From assembly GCA_035528995.1 (NCBI GenBank), contig DATKXO010000055.1, forward strand, positions 1 through 20,788: a DNA stretch of 20,788 nt, given 5' to 3'. This document shows positions 9,890-17,603 of the stretch, piece by piece. Position 1 is the first letter of the stretch, and every line of letters begins with the position of its first letter. Position numbers and translations under genes: made by a program. The DNA is from DATKXO01 sp035528995. Its GTDB lineage: Bacteria > Planctomycetota > Phycisphaerae > UBA1845. A model generated the notes under the pieces. That model was not told where the DNA came from, did no database searches, and was given only the letters and a program-made list of their open reading frames with translations.

Positions 9890-10004
9890 GGGCTCTGAAA
9901 CGGTTCCGGGCTTACCCTGCCATTGGGCTCACCCCGACATGAGCCGATCCCGCTCGGGCTCCCGGGCCGATACGTACTTGGGCTCTACGACTACCGCCGG
10001 GCTA
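9890..10004. repeat. Cluster of six GGGCTY/GGGCTA motifs
   Basis: GGGCTC or close variants occur on the plus strand at 9890, 9908 (GGGCTT), 9925, 9956, 9980 and 9999 (GGGCTA), spaced 18, 17, 31, 24 and 19 bases. The reverse-strand reading is GAGCCC. The last copy is the start of the palindrome arm. It could be a set of protein-binding sites or chance clustering in GC-rich DNA. Confidence 0.45.
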
Positions 10005-10103
10005 GTACGATCTGCAAAACGCGATAAACAGAAATGAGCCTGTATGAGTCTGCGACTGACCAGGTACTCAAACCCCGCCTGCTTTCTCGTACTAGCCCGC
10101 GGT
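9993..10103. repeat. Nested palindromic element of about 110 bp
   Basis: The perfect 12-bp arms GGGCTAGTACGA (9999-10010) and TCGTACTAGCCC (10087-10098) face each other across 76 bp. Past one bulged base the pairing extends by ACCGC/GCGGT (9993-9997 and 10099-10103). Inside lies a second hairpin (10036-10069): GAG-CCTG pairs with CAGG-CTC, and AGTC with GACT, around the loop TGC. No transposase and no direct target duplication are visible. It may be a MITE or REP-like element, an operator pair, or a structured RNA. Confidence 0.7.
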
Positions 10104-10114
10104 CGCAGGTCCTC

Positions 10115-10143
10115 TTGTGCCAGGTCCGATAAATCAGTATACA
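10115..10143 (+). promoter_or_regulatory. Candidate promoter for the A2M gene
   Basis: TTGTGC (10115-10120) and TATACA (10138-10143) are 17 bases apart, in the only AT-richer patch of the region, just after the palindrome. Matches to the sigma-70 consensus are 3 of 6 and 4 of 6. It would give a leader of about 280 bases, so the assignment is weak. Confidence 0.25.
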
Positions 10144-10427
10144 CTGAACCGCTAGAATGTCAAGTCCGACAATGCAGCGGACGATCGGAATCGGTCAATG
10201 AGTCCGTCTCACCTGCCTCTGCCGGCACGCTGCGGCTCCGAACGGCTCGGCCGCCGATCCCATCGAATGGTTCTCTTCCGGTGTTGCCCGGCTCCTGGTG
10301 GTCCGGGGGCCAAGGGCCCTGGTTTCGTGCGCCGCCTGCGCAGGTGGTAAACTCGCCGGGCAAGGGGAACAGCCAAGAACCCGGGGCGTCGAATGTCTGG
10401 GGCACACGGCCAAGCGGAGACTCTGTG

Positions 10428-13400
10428 ATGCGGCGAAGCGGAAGGTGGATCGCGGTCCTGGCCATCGTGCTGTTGGGCGCGTCAACGGCGTGGGTCTACA
10501 GCGACGATCAGGGCGCGGAGCAGCAAGCGGGGCTGGAGCAAGCGCGCGAACAGTTCCAGCGGCACAACTACCGGGCGGCCCTGGAGATCGTGGATCGCTA
10601 CATCGAGCTGCAACCGCTCGGCGTCGAGTTGAACCAGGCCCGGCTCATTCGCGGGCAGTGCCTGCTGAAGCTGCGCCAATGGGAAGCGGGCGTCGACGAG
10701 CTCCAGCGGCTGCTGGCCGCAAACCCCGACCTGGCCGCCAGACCCGACTTGCACGAAGCCCTCGGCGAGGTCGGCCTGCAGCAGCATCAGTATAAACACC
10801 TCACCATCGAGCACTTCGGCATCGCAGCCGATCTGTACCTCGCCGTCGGCGACAAGCAGGCGGCCGCAGCGGCGCTGATCAACAAGGCCCAGGGATTCGT
10901 GGGTTTTGACGCCTGGCAAAGGTTGACGCGAATCCGCGTGGAACAGCCCGACGACTGGCGGGCCCAACGCAGACTTCAACAACAGTATGCGGTGGCCGCC
11001 CTGGACCGGGCCATCGAGTTGGCCGGAGATTCCGAGCTGGCGGCCGAGGCCATCATGCGCAAGGCACGCCTCTACGAGCGCGACCTGCGCGTCGATGCCG
11101 GCGATATCGACGTCGCCCTGGCGACCTATGCCCAGGTCGTCGAGCGCTGGCCGTCATCGCCGCGGGCCGCCGAAGCGCTCTACCAGATCGGACAATTGCA
11201 GGAATCGTACAAGCAGGACTTCGTGGCCGCAGTCAAACTGTTCCAGCGGGTCATGGACGAGCACCGCGGCACGCACTGGGCCGACCGGGCCGCCGGACGA
11301 GTCCGCCAGATCACCGAGCCGGTCCTGCAGCTTTCCGTCGAGGGCCCGGTGCTGCCGGGCAAGCCGGGCGAGATTCACTTCCGGTGCCGGAATGTCAAGT
11401 CGCTGTCACTACAGGCCTATCCTGTGGACCTGTTCGACCTGGTCCGCCAAATCGGTTACCTGCCGCGGCTGAACGAGTGGAGACCCGGCGGCGAGCCGGC
11501 CACGACGTGGGACGTGGCCGTTCCGGATCACGGTCAGCACAAGCAATTCGACAGCCACAGCGAAGATCTGAACCCGACCGCCCTTCCGGTTCGCGACGCC
11601 GGAGCGTACGTCATCGTGGCCCAGGACGAGGGTCGACGCGTGCGGGCCACCACCATGATGATCGTCTCGCGACTGGCCTGTCTGACCAAGGGCGGGCGCA
11701 GCGCGACGTTGCTGGTGGCGGCCGACGCCGAGTCCGGCCAACCGGCGGCCGGGGCGGACGTGCTCGTGCAGCGCCATCTGGGCAAGGATCGGTTCCAGTA
11801 CACCACCGGCACAACCGACGACGCTGGGCACTATCGAGCCTTCCACGCCGACGGCAAGGATCGAGGCGGCGCCGAGAAGCTGTTCCTGCGCGACGGCCAA
11901 CACTACGCGGTCTGCAACAGCTCCTTCCACTGGTACTGGTGGGGCTACGGCGAGCCGTATCTAAGCTATACCTTCACCGAGCGCCCGGTGTACCGCCCGG
12001 ATCAGCTCATCCATTTCAAGGCCGTCCTGCGCCACTACGACCAGGGCACCTATGAGAACGCGCCGGGCAAACCGGTGTCGTTACAGGTCTATGACCCGCG
12101 CGGCGAAGTGATCGACAAGCTAGACCTGTTGACCAATGACGAAGGAAGTATCTCGGGTGACCTGCGGCTGCCGGACGGAGCCGCACTGGGGGTCTATCGG
12201 ATTCAGTTGGAGGTGGGCGGTCGGCAAGTCGCCGACTCCAACGGCGCCCGATTCCGCGTCGAGGAATACCGCAAGCCGGAGTTCGAGGTCACAGTGACTG
12301 CCGATCGGCCCGTCTACCGGGTCGGCGACACGGTCGGCGCGCGGATCGAGGCCCGCTACTACTTCGGCGAGCCCGTGGTCGGCGCGCAGGTGGCCTGCAC
12401 CGTGCACCGGGCCCGGCACTACCCCATGCTGTGCCCACCCCTGCCCTGGCCCTGGTTCTACGACGACGTTCTGCCCGGTTTCGCCATGCCGCGGGACGGT
12501 AAGCGCATTCTGTATCCCGGGCCCTACCCCCGACCGGAGATGCAAGATCTGGTGGGCACCTACGCCGTCACCACCGACGAGGAAGGCGTGGCCGTCCTGC
12601 GAATCGAGACCGAGCCGCTCGAGGCCGATCCCGATGCCGACCTGCGCTACGACATCCAGGCCGAGGTGACCGACCAGTCCCGTCGCGTCATCACCGGGTC
12701 GGGTCAGGTCAAGGTCACCCACAAGCCGTTCTACGTCCACGTCGAGCCGCAGCGCTACGTCTATCAACCGGGCGACACCGTCCGCCTGGACGTGACGGCC
12801 AAGGGCCCCAACGACGATCCGGTCACCTTCCGAGGCACGTGCAAAGTCTATCGCCTGGAACGCAACGAAACCGCCGACGCGTCCGACGCCTCCGCAGATG
12901 CCAACCGCATCGGCGAGAAGGTCTTCGAGCGGGCGGTGGACGTGGACCAGGGCGGCCAAGGAGCCGTTCGCTGGATCGCCGACGAGGAGGGACCGTTCCG
13001 CGTCGTCGTGGTGGCGCCGGCCGGCCCCCAGGAGGAAGTGACCGCCTCGTGCGACGTGTGGATCGCCCAGCGCGGCGGGCGGTACAAACACTACGCCTAC
13101 CGCGACGTGGAATTGGTCATGGACCGCACGTCCTATGCCGTGGGGAACACCGCCCGCGTGCTGATCAACACGCGGTTCGACTCCTGCTACGTGTTGCTGG
13201 CCGCCGAAGCGGATGACCTGCTGGACGAGCGGACCGTCTTCGTGAAAGGAGGCACCAAGCTGGTCGAGCTGCCCATCACACCGGCCCACGTGCCCAACTT
13301 CGCCCTGACGGCCTCCGTGCTGCGCGACAATCGCATCTACCAGGACCAGGTGCCGGTCGTGGTGCCGCCGGTGGATCGTTTCCTGAACGTCGAGATCGAC

Positions 13401-16079
13401 GCGGGCGGAGAGAAGTTCTATCCCCGCCAGCCGCTGACGCTGGGCCTGCGCACCACCGACTCGACCGGGGCACCCGCGCCGGCCGAAGTCGCCCTGATGA
13501 TGGTGGACGCCAGCATCTACTACATCCAGCCCGAGTTCCGCGAGCAGATCGAGAAGCACTTCTACGGCAGCAAGCGCCCGCACCTGGTCCGTACACAGAC
13601 CAGTTTCGACTACTACGGCGTGGGCCGGGGGGAAGCGCGCATAAGGATGGACTCGGCAACCGGCGTCGCTATGTTGGAGGGCGCGGCCGCGCCGTCGCAA
13701 TCCATGCGTGCCATGGGAGCCATGGCCGAAAGGAAGGATGCCGGTGCCGACTTCGCCACCCCCCAGATCCGCAAGGAATTCCCCGACACGGTCGTGTGGG
13801 CGGCCCACGTCAAGACGGACGAAGCCGGTCGGGCGTCGGTCAAGGCCGAACTGCCCGACACTCTGACCACCTGGCGCATCCACGCCGTCGCAGTGGATCG
13901 CGACACGCGCGTGGGTCAGGCGGCCGCCGACGTGGTCACCCACAAGGACGTCATCGCCCGGCTGGAGGCCCCGCGCTTCCTGGTCGAGGGCGACGAGCCG
14001 GTCCTCAGCGTCATCGCACACAACTACCTGCCCGAAGAGAAGACCATCCGCGTGACGCTCGAAGCGTCGGACGAGATCGAGATCGGATCGGCCCGCGTGC
14101 ACGGCCTGCCCGCCGACGGATCATCACCGGGCCAGGCCGACGTCACGATCCCGGCCGACGGCGAGGTGGCCGTCGAGTTCCCGGCCCGAGCGTTGTCCGC
14201 GGGACAAGCCAAACTCCTGGCGACCGCAGCCGCCGACGTGGATGCCGACGCCGTCGAGATCAAGCTGCCCATCCTGACCTACGGGGCCGACCGCTTCGTG
14301 GCCCACAGCGGCTCCATCCGACAGGGCGATGCAAACAACCTCCGCACCGTGTCGCTCACCGTGCCGCAGGAGGTCGCCCCGGACTCGCCGCTGTTGGAGG
14401 TCCATCTCAACCCGTCGATCGCCTCGGTCATGATCGACGCCCTGCCGTTCCTGCTGCAATACCCCTACGGCTGCACCGAGCAGACCATGAGCCGCTTCCT
14501 GCCCGCCGTAGTGACCCGGCGCACGCTCCAGGAGCTTGGCATCGATTTGGCCGCCGTGCGACGCAAGATCGAGGCCCAGGGCGGCCCGCTCGGCGGAAAG
14601 TTCCCCGAGCGATTCCGCGAAAACCCCGTGTTCAACAACGCCGTGATGGACGACATGATCCGGGCCGGCCTCGAACGACTCGCCGACCTGCAGCGCCCCG
14701 ACGGCGGCTGGGGCTGGTGGGGCGGCGGGGACTCGAACCCGTACATGACGGCCTATGTGGTCTATGGCCTGGCCGAGGCGGTAAAGGCCGACGTGGCCTT
14801 CGATCACGGAATGCTCGAACGCGGAGTGTCGTATCTGCTCAAGCGCGTGGTCAGCACCGAGGCCGTCGGCCGGCGACCCTGGCACGGCGACGACGACAAC
14901 GTCCGGGCCTGGATGGTCTACGCACTGGCAATGCACGATCCCAACCTGCTGGCCCGCGACGAGATTCGATCCGTGTGCGATCGCATCTACAAGGGCCGCG
15001 ACGGTCTGACCGATTACTCGCGCGCTCTGCTGATGATCGCCCTGCACCGGGCCGGCGATTCCCAGCGCGTCGCCATCCTGGTCGAGAATCTCTACAACAC
15101 GGTTCGCCTGGACGCCGACACCGACACGGCCAGTTGGGGCCAGAGCCACCAGTACCGCTACTGGTACGACAACGGGCTGGAGACGACGGCCATGGTCCTG
15201 CGGGCCCTGCTGATGACCCAGCCCGAGCACGAGTACGTGGCCAGGTCGGTCAACTGGCTGGTCCGCAACCGCCGGGGGGCGCGGTGGTTCAGCACCAAGG
15301 ACACCGCCTTCGCCGTGTATGCCCTGGCGGATTACCTGGTGGCCTCCGGCGAGCTGCAGGCCGACATGACCGTGGGCCTGACCATCGACGGGCAGATCCA
15401 ACGCTCCTTCAAGATCACTCCGGAGAACGCGCTCACCTTCGACGCCCGCGTGATCGTCTCCCCGGAGAACCTGGCCCCCGGCGAGCACCGTGTCGAGCTG
15501 ACCCGATCGGGTAAGGGCAACGTGTACTACGGCGTCTACCTCGATTACTTCACGCACGAGGACCCCATCGAGCCGGCCGGTAACGAGGCCTACGTGACCC
15601 GCTCCTACGTCCGCCTGGTGCCGCGCGAGGTGACCGGGACGCGACAGGTCTACGACCCGATCAAGCGCAAAACGATCGAGGAGACCTACCGGGCCATCGA
15701 GTATGACGCCCTCGAGGTGAAGGAGGGCGATCGATTGTCCGCCGGCGACCTGATCGAGGTCCGCCTGGCCGTCGAGGCCCGCAACAACTTAGAGTACCTC
15801 ATCATCGAGGACCCCAAGGCGGCCGGCTGCGAGCCGGTCGAGCTGCGCAGCGGCTCGCGCTGGGGCGAAGGCCCCTTCGTCAACGTCGAGCTCCGTGACA
15901 CCAGGACGGCCTTCTTCGCCACCTATCTTTCACAGGGCGAACATCAGTTGTCCTATCGCCTGCGGTGTGAGACGCCGGGACGGTTTCACGCCCTGCCCGC
16001 CCGGGTCGAGGCCATGTACGCCCCGCTGGTGCGATCGAACAGTCGTAGCGACAAGCTCCAGATCGACGTTGGTCGATAA
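10428..16079 (+). CDS. Alpha-2-macroglobulin family protein with N-terminal TPR-like region
   Basis: A 1883-residue protein. An N-terminal hydrophobic segment (about 7-24) looks like a signal peptide or anchor; there is no lipobox cysteine, unlike the lipoprotein form known from E. coli. Residues about 30-290 are helical TPR-like repeats. Macroglobulin domains follow, including the MG2 motif TERPVYRPD (about 515-525) and an MG3 with YRKPEFEV (about 615). A Met/Ala-rich, flexible bait-like region lies at about 1062-1110, and the conserved FPDTVVW stretch follows. The thioester motif GCTEQ is intact (C1349, Q1352), inside the helical thioester domain (about 1340-1640). The family traps proteases that cut the bait, using the thioester to link to them covalently. 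The start at 10428 is preferred, with a GGAG upstream and the hydrophobic segment directly after; the frame is open from 10044 but those 128 codons are not protein-like. No pbpC lies nearby. Confidence 0.93.
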   Translation: MRRSGRWIAVLAIVLLGASTAWVYSDDQGAEQQAGLEQAREQFQRHNYRAALEIVDRYIELQPLGVELNQARLIRGQCLLKLRQWEAGVDELQRLLAANPDLAARPDLHEALGEVGLQQHQYKHLTIEHFGIAADLYLAVGDKQAAAAALINKAQGFVGFDAWQRLTRIRVEQPDDWRAQRRLQQQYAVAALDRAIELAGDSELAAEAIMRKARLYERDLRVDAGDIDVALATYAQVVERWPSSPRAAEALYQIGQLQESYKQDFVAAVKLFQRVMDEHRGTHWADRAAGRVRQITEPVLQLSVEGPVLPGKPGEIHFRCRNVKSLSLQAYPVDLFDLVRQIGYLPRLNEWRPGGEPATTWDVAVPDHGQHKQFDSHSEDLNPTALPVRDAGAYVIVAQDEGRRVRATTMMIVSRLACLTKGGRSATLLVAADAESGQPAAGADVLVQRHLGKDRFQYTTGTTDDAGHYRAFHADGKDRGGAEKLFLRDGQHYAVCNSSFHWYWWGYGEPYLSYTFTERPVYRPDQLIHFKAVLRHYDQGTYENAPGKPVSLQVYDPRGEVIDKLDLLTNDEGSISGDLRLPDGAALGVYRIQLEVGGRQVADSNGARFRVEEYRKPEFEVTVTADRPVYRVGDTVGARIEARYYFGEPVVGAQVACTVHRARHYPMLCPPLPWPWFYDDVLPGFAMPRDGKRILYPGPYPRPEMQDLVGTYAVTTDEEGVAVLRIETEPLEADPDADLRYDIQAEVTDQSRRVITGSGQVKVTHKPFYVHVEPQRYVYQPGDTVRLDVTAKGPNDDPVTFRGTCKVYRLERNETADASDASADANRIGEKVFERAVDVDQGGQGAVRWIADEEGPFRVVVVAPAGPQEEVTASCDVWIAQRGGRYKHYAYRDVELVMDRTSYAVGNTARVLINTRFDSCYVLLAAEADDLLDERTVFVKGGTKLVELPITPAHVPNFALTASVLRDNRIYQDQVPVVVPPVDRFLNVEIDAGGEKFYPRQPLTLGLRTTDSTGAPAPAEVALMMVDASIYYIQPEFREQIEKHFYGSKRPHLVRTQTSFDYYGVGRGEARIRMDSATGVAMLEGAAAPSQSMRAMGAMAERKDAGADFATPQIRKEFPDTVVWAAHVKTDEAGRASVKAELPDTLTTWRIHAVAVDRDTRVGQAAADVVTHKDVIARLEAPRFLVEGDEPVLSVIAHNYLPEEKTIRVTLEASDEIEIGSARVHGLPADGSSPGQADVTIPADGEVAVEFPARALSAGQAKLLATAAADVDADAVEIKLPILTYGADRFVAHSGSIRQGDANNLRTVSLTVPQEVAPDSPLLEVHLNPSIASVMIDALPFLLQYPYGCTEQTMSRFLPAVVTRRTLQELGIDLAAVRRKIEAQGGPLGGKFPERFRENPVFNNAVMDDMIRAGLERLADLQRPDGGWGWWGGGDSNPYMTAYVVYGLAEAVKADVAFDHGMLERGVSYLLKRVVSTEAVGRRPWHGDDDNVRAWMVYALAMHDPNLLARDEIRSVCDRIYKGRDGLTDYSRALLMIALHRAGDSQRVAILVENLYNTVRLDADTDTASWGQSHQYRYWYDNGLETTAMVLRALLMTQPEHEYVARSVNWLVRNRRGARWFSTKDTAFAVYALADYLVASGELQADMTVGLTIDGQIQRSFKITPENALTFDARVIVSPENLAPGEHRVELTRSGKGNVYYGVYLDYFTHEDPIEPAGNEAYVTRSYVRLVPREVTGTRQVYDPIKRKTIEETYRAIEYDALEVKEGDRLSAGDLIEVRLAVEARNNLEYLIIEDPKAAGCEPVELRSGSRWGEGPFVNVELRDTRTAFFATYLSQGEHQLSYRLRCETPGRFHALPARVEAMYAPLVRSNSRSDKLQIDVGR

Positions 16080-16080
16080 A

Positions 16081-16148
16081 GGGTGTTCCACCCATCCGCG
16101 CCGCGGGATTCATCCCGCGCGGTGCTGCCGCGCGACATGACTGTCGCG
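16081..16148 (+). terminator. Three consecutive hairpins after the A2M stop codon
   Basis: Directly after the TAA come GGGTG-TTC-CACCC (16081-16093), CGCGGGAT-TC-ATCCCGCG (16102-16119) and CGCGACA-TGAC-TGTCGCG (16131-16148), each perfectly paired. There is no T tract, so intrinsic termination is uncertain. They could instead stabilise the mRNA 3' end or regulate read-through into the EF-P gene. Confidence 0.45.
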
Positions 16149-16230
16149 GCTGGAGCGGGTTTGACGCCCCCGCCCGATTCCGCCAAACTGCCCGCTCGGG
16201 AACCCATTCGGGGCCGGGCGGAGGTGCGTC

Positions 16231-16791
16231 ATGTCGCTGGCGGAAGGGCTCCACAAGGGCATGATCATTCGTCACGAAGGGCATCTGTACACCATAGTGG
16301 ACTACCACATCGCCCGGACCGGAAAGCAGAGGCCCACCGTTCACGTCAAGCTCCGTTCGCTGGCCAGCGGCAAACCCGCCGACCGAACGCTCGACGAACT
16401 CGGCAAGGTCGAGGAGGTCCCGCACGAAAACCGGCCGATGCAATACCTCTACACGGCCGGCAGAGAGTACGTCTTCATGGACGCCGAGACGTTCGAACAG
16501 TATCCCGTGAGTGACGAGCTGCTGGACAAGGCCGTCGACTTTCTCGTCGAGCAGGAGACCTATCGGTTCCAGATCATCGAAGGCAACATCGCGGCCATCC
16601 AACTGCCCGACATCGTGGCCCTGGAGGTGACCGATACGGCTCCGGTCGAGCACGCCGGCGGCAGCACCAGCGTGCAGAAGGAAGCAAAGCTGGCCAGTGG
16701 CATCGTGGTGCAGGTTCCACTGTTCATCAAGAACGGCGAAAGAATCCGCGTCAACACCGAGACCCGCCAGTACGAAGGCAAGGAGCACTGA
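16231..16791 (+). CDS. efp: Translation elongation factor P
   Basis: A 186-residue protein of normal EF-P length, with three beta-barrel domains. The N-terminal KOW-like domain (about 1-62) aligns without gaps to E. coli EF-P from EGHLY to VKLR, and C-terminal landmarks such as KLASGIVVQVPLFIKNGERI fit the family. EF-P binds ribosomes stalled at polyproline and helps form the peptide bond. The tip-loop lysine is kept (Lys32, aligned with E. coli Lys34), but the loop reads RTGKQRP instead of KPGKGQA, so the enzyme that modifies it, if any, may differ. No epmA, epmB, earP or ymfI-like gene is in the window. GGAGG lies 6 bases before the ATG. The next gene follows after 26 bp, so the two may be co-transcribed. 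Confidence 0.95.
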   Translation: MSLAEGLHKGMIIRHEGHLYTIVDYHIARTGKQRPTVHVKLRSLASGKPADRTLDELGKVEEVPHENRPMQYLYTAGREYVFMDAETFEQYPVSDELLDKAVDFLVEQETYRFQIIEGNIAAIQLPDIVALEVTDTAPVEHAGGSTSVQKEAKLASGIVVQVPLFIKNGERIRVNTETRQYEGKEH

Positions 16792-16817
16792 TCCAGGCGG
16801 GTCCCCCGGTCAAGGGA

Positions 16818-17408
16818 GTGAATGCCGTGACGCCGGAGCAGAGTGCCGAACTGGCCAAGCCCATTCGGGTCCTTCAGATCATCGTGGGGGCCATGATCGC
16901 GGGCGTCGTGGCGCTCCTGGTCATCGCCCTGTTGATCGGCCCACAGATGGAATCGCCGGCCGGCGACGCCGACGGCGCGCCCCCCCGTACACCCGTGATT
17001 ACCTACGTCGCCGTCGCCTGCGCCGCCGCTATGTTGGTGGCCAGCTTGGTCCTACCCCAACTACTGACCGTCGTGGGGCGGCGAAGGATCGCGGCCGGCG
17101 CGCATAGTTCCCGCCGGACGGGCCAGGGCGGCCCGATGTTCACCCCTGCGTTCTTCAAGCGGACCGGCGACGCTGGGCGGCTGTGTGCCGTGCTGTTCAT
17201 GTCCACGATCATCGGGGCGGCCATGCTCGAGGGCGGCGCCTTGCTCGGCGGCGTGGCCTATCTGGTCGAGGGTCAACAGTTCGCCCTGATCGCGGCCGTA
17301 GTGCTCCTGTTCGTCCTGCTCCTGCGGTTCCCCACCCGGAGTCGGGCGGAGCGCTGGATCAGCGAGCAAGCCGAGCGGATTCAGCAGGAGCGCGCATTCA
17401 GGATGTAG
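16818..17408 (+). CDS. Four-helix membrane protein of unknown function
   Basis: A 196-residue protein with four likely membrane helices (about 20-41, 60-86, 121-150 and 153-170), a basic loop between helices 2 and 3 (GRRRIAAGAHSSRR) and a charged helical C-terminal tail (about 173-196). No catalytic motif is seen and I do not recognise a family. The ATG at 16818 has AAGGGAG only 3 bases upstream. The in-frame GTG at 16827 has the same site at 8 bases, so the true start may be three codons later. It follows efp by 26 bp, suggesting joint transcription. Confidence 0.8.
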   Translation: MNAVTPEQSAELAKPIRVLQIIVGAMIAGVVALLVIALLIGPQMESPAGDADGAPPRTPVITYVAVACAAAMLVASLVLPQLLTVVGRRRIAAGAHSSRRTGQGGPMFTPAFFKRTGDAGRLCAVLFMSTIIGAAMLEGGALLGGVAYLVEGQQFALIAAVVLLFVLLLRFPTRSRAERWISEQAERIQQERAFRM

Positions 17409-17603
17409 CCCGGCCCGTTGCTGCCAAGATTCTCACGCCCCAAGCCACACCATTTCTGTGTAATCCCGTTCGAGGACAACAGGGCTTCGAAGATGGGCTA
17501 TGGATTGCCGGTTTGATCCCGGGTAGGTTCCCACCTGTGAAGTCGCCTTGCCCTGGCGCGGGCCAGAGCGACTCCCATCCATCGACCTGCCGTGGAGTGA
17601 TCC

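Larger units (their letters stand above)
9616..10427. other. 812-bp divergent intergenic region
   Basis: This gap separates the start codons of the minus-strand M1 peptidase and the plus-strand A2M gene. Small frames occur in it but none is protein-like or has a convincing ribosome site. What it holds is a cluster of GGGCTY motifs, a nested palindrome, and an AT-richer patch near 10125-10150 with a weak promoter match. A second weak match is the extended -10 type TGGTAAACT at 10345-10353. The ends carry the ribosome sites of the two flanking genes. No tRNA or known riboswitch was recognised. Confidence 0.7.

Noticed and set aside
9993..10103. Integron attC site
   Set aside because: The arms lack the GTTRRRY/RYYYAAC core sites, and no integrase or cassette array is visible.
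9929..10144. Small minus-strand frame of 71 codons in the divergent region
   Set aside because: It starts at GTG without a ribosome site and runs across both palindrome arms; composition is not protein-like.
10044..10427. In-frame N-terminal extension of the A2M gene
   Set aside because: The 128 codons show no protein-like pattern, while a hydrophobic export segment and a ribosome site support the ATG at 10428.
12120..14102. Long antisense frame of 660 codons within the A2M gene
   Set aside because: Antisense frames of this length arise from high-GC codon bias; the sense strand has clear family motifs.
13796..15514. Plus-strand frame of 572 codons overlapping the A2M gene
   Set aside because: Arg/Pro/Gly-rich shadow of the real frame with no domain pattern.
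14124..15557. Antisense frame of 477 codons over the thioester domain
   Set aside because: Same cause; no ribosome site or recognisable domain.
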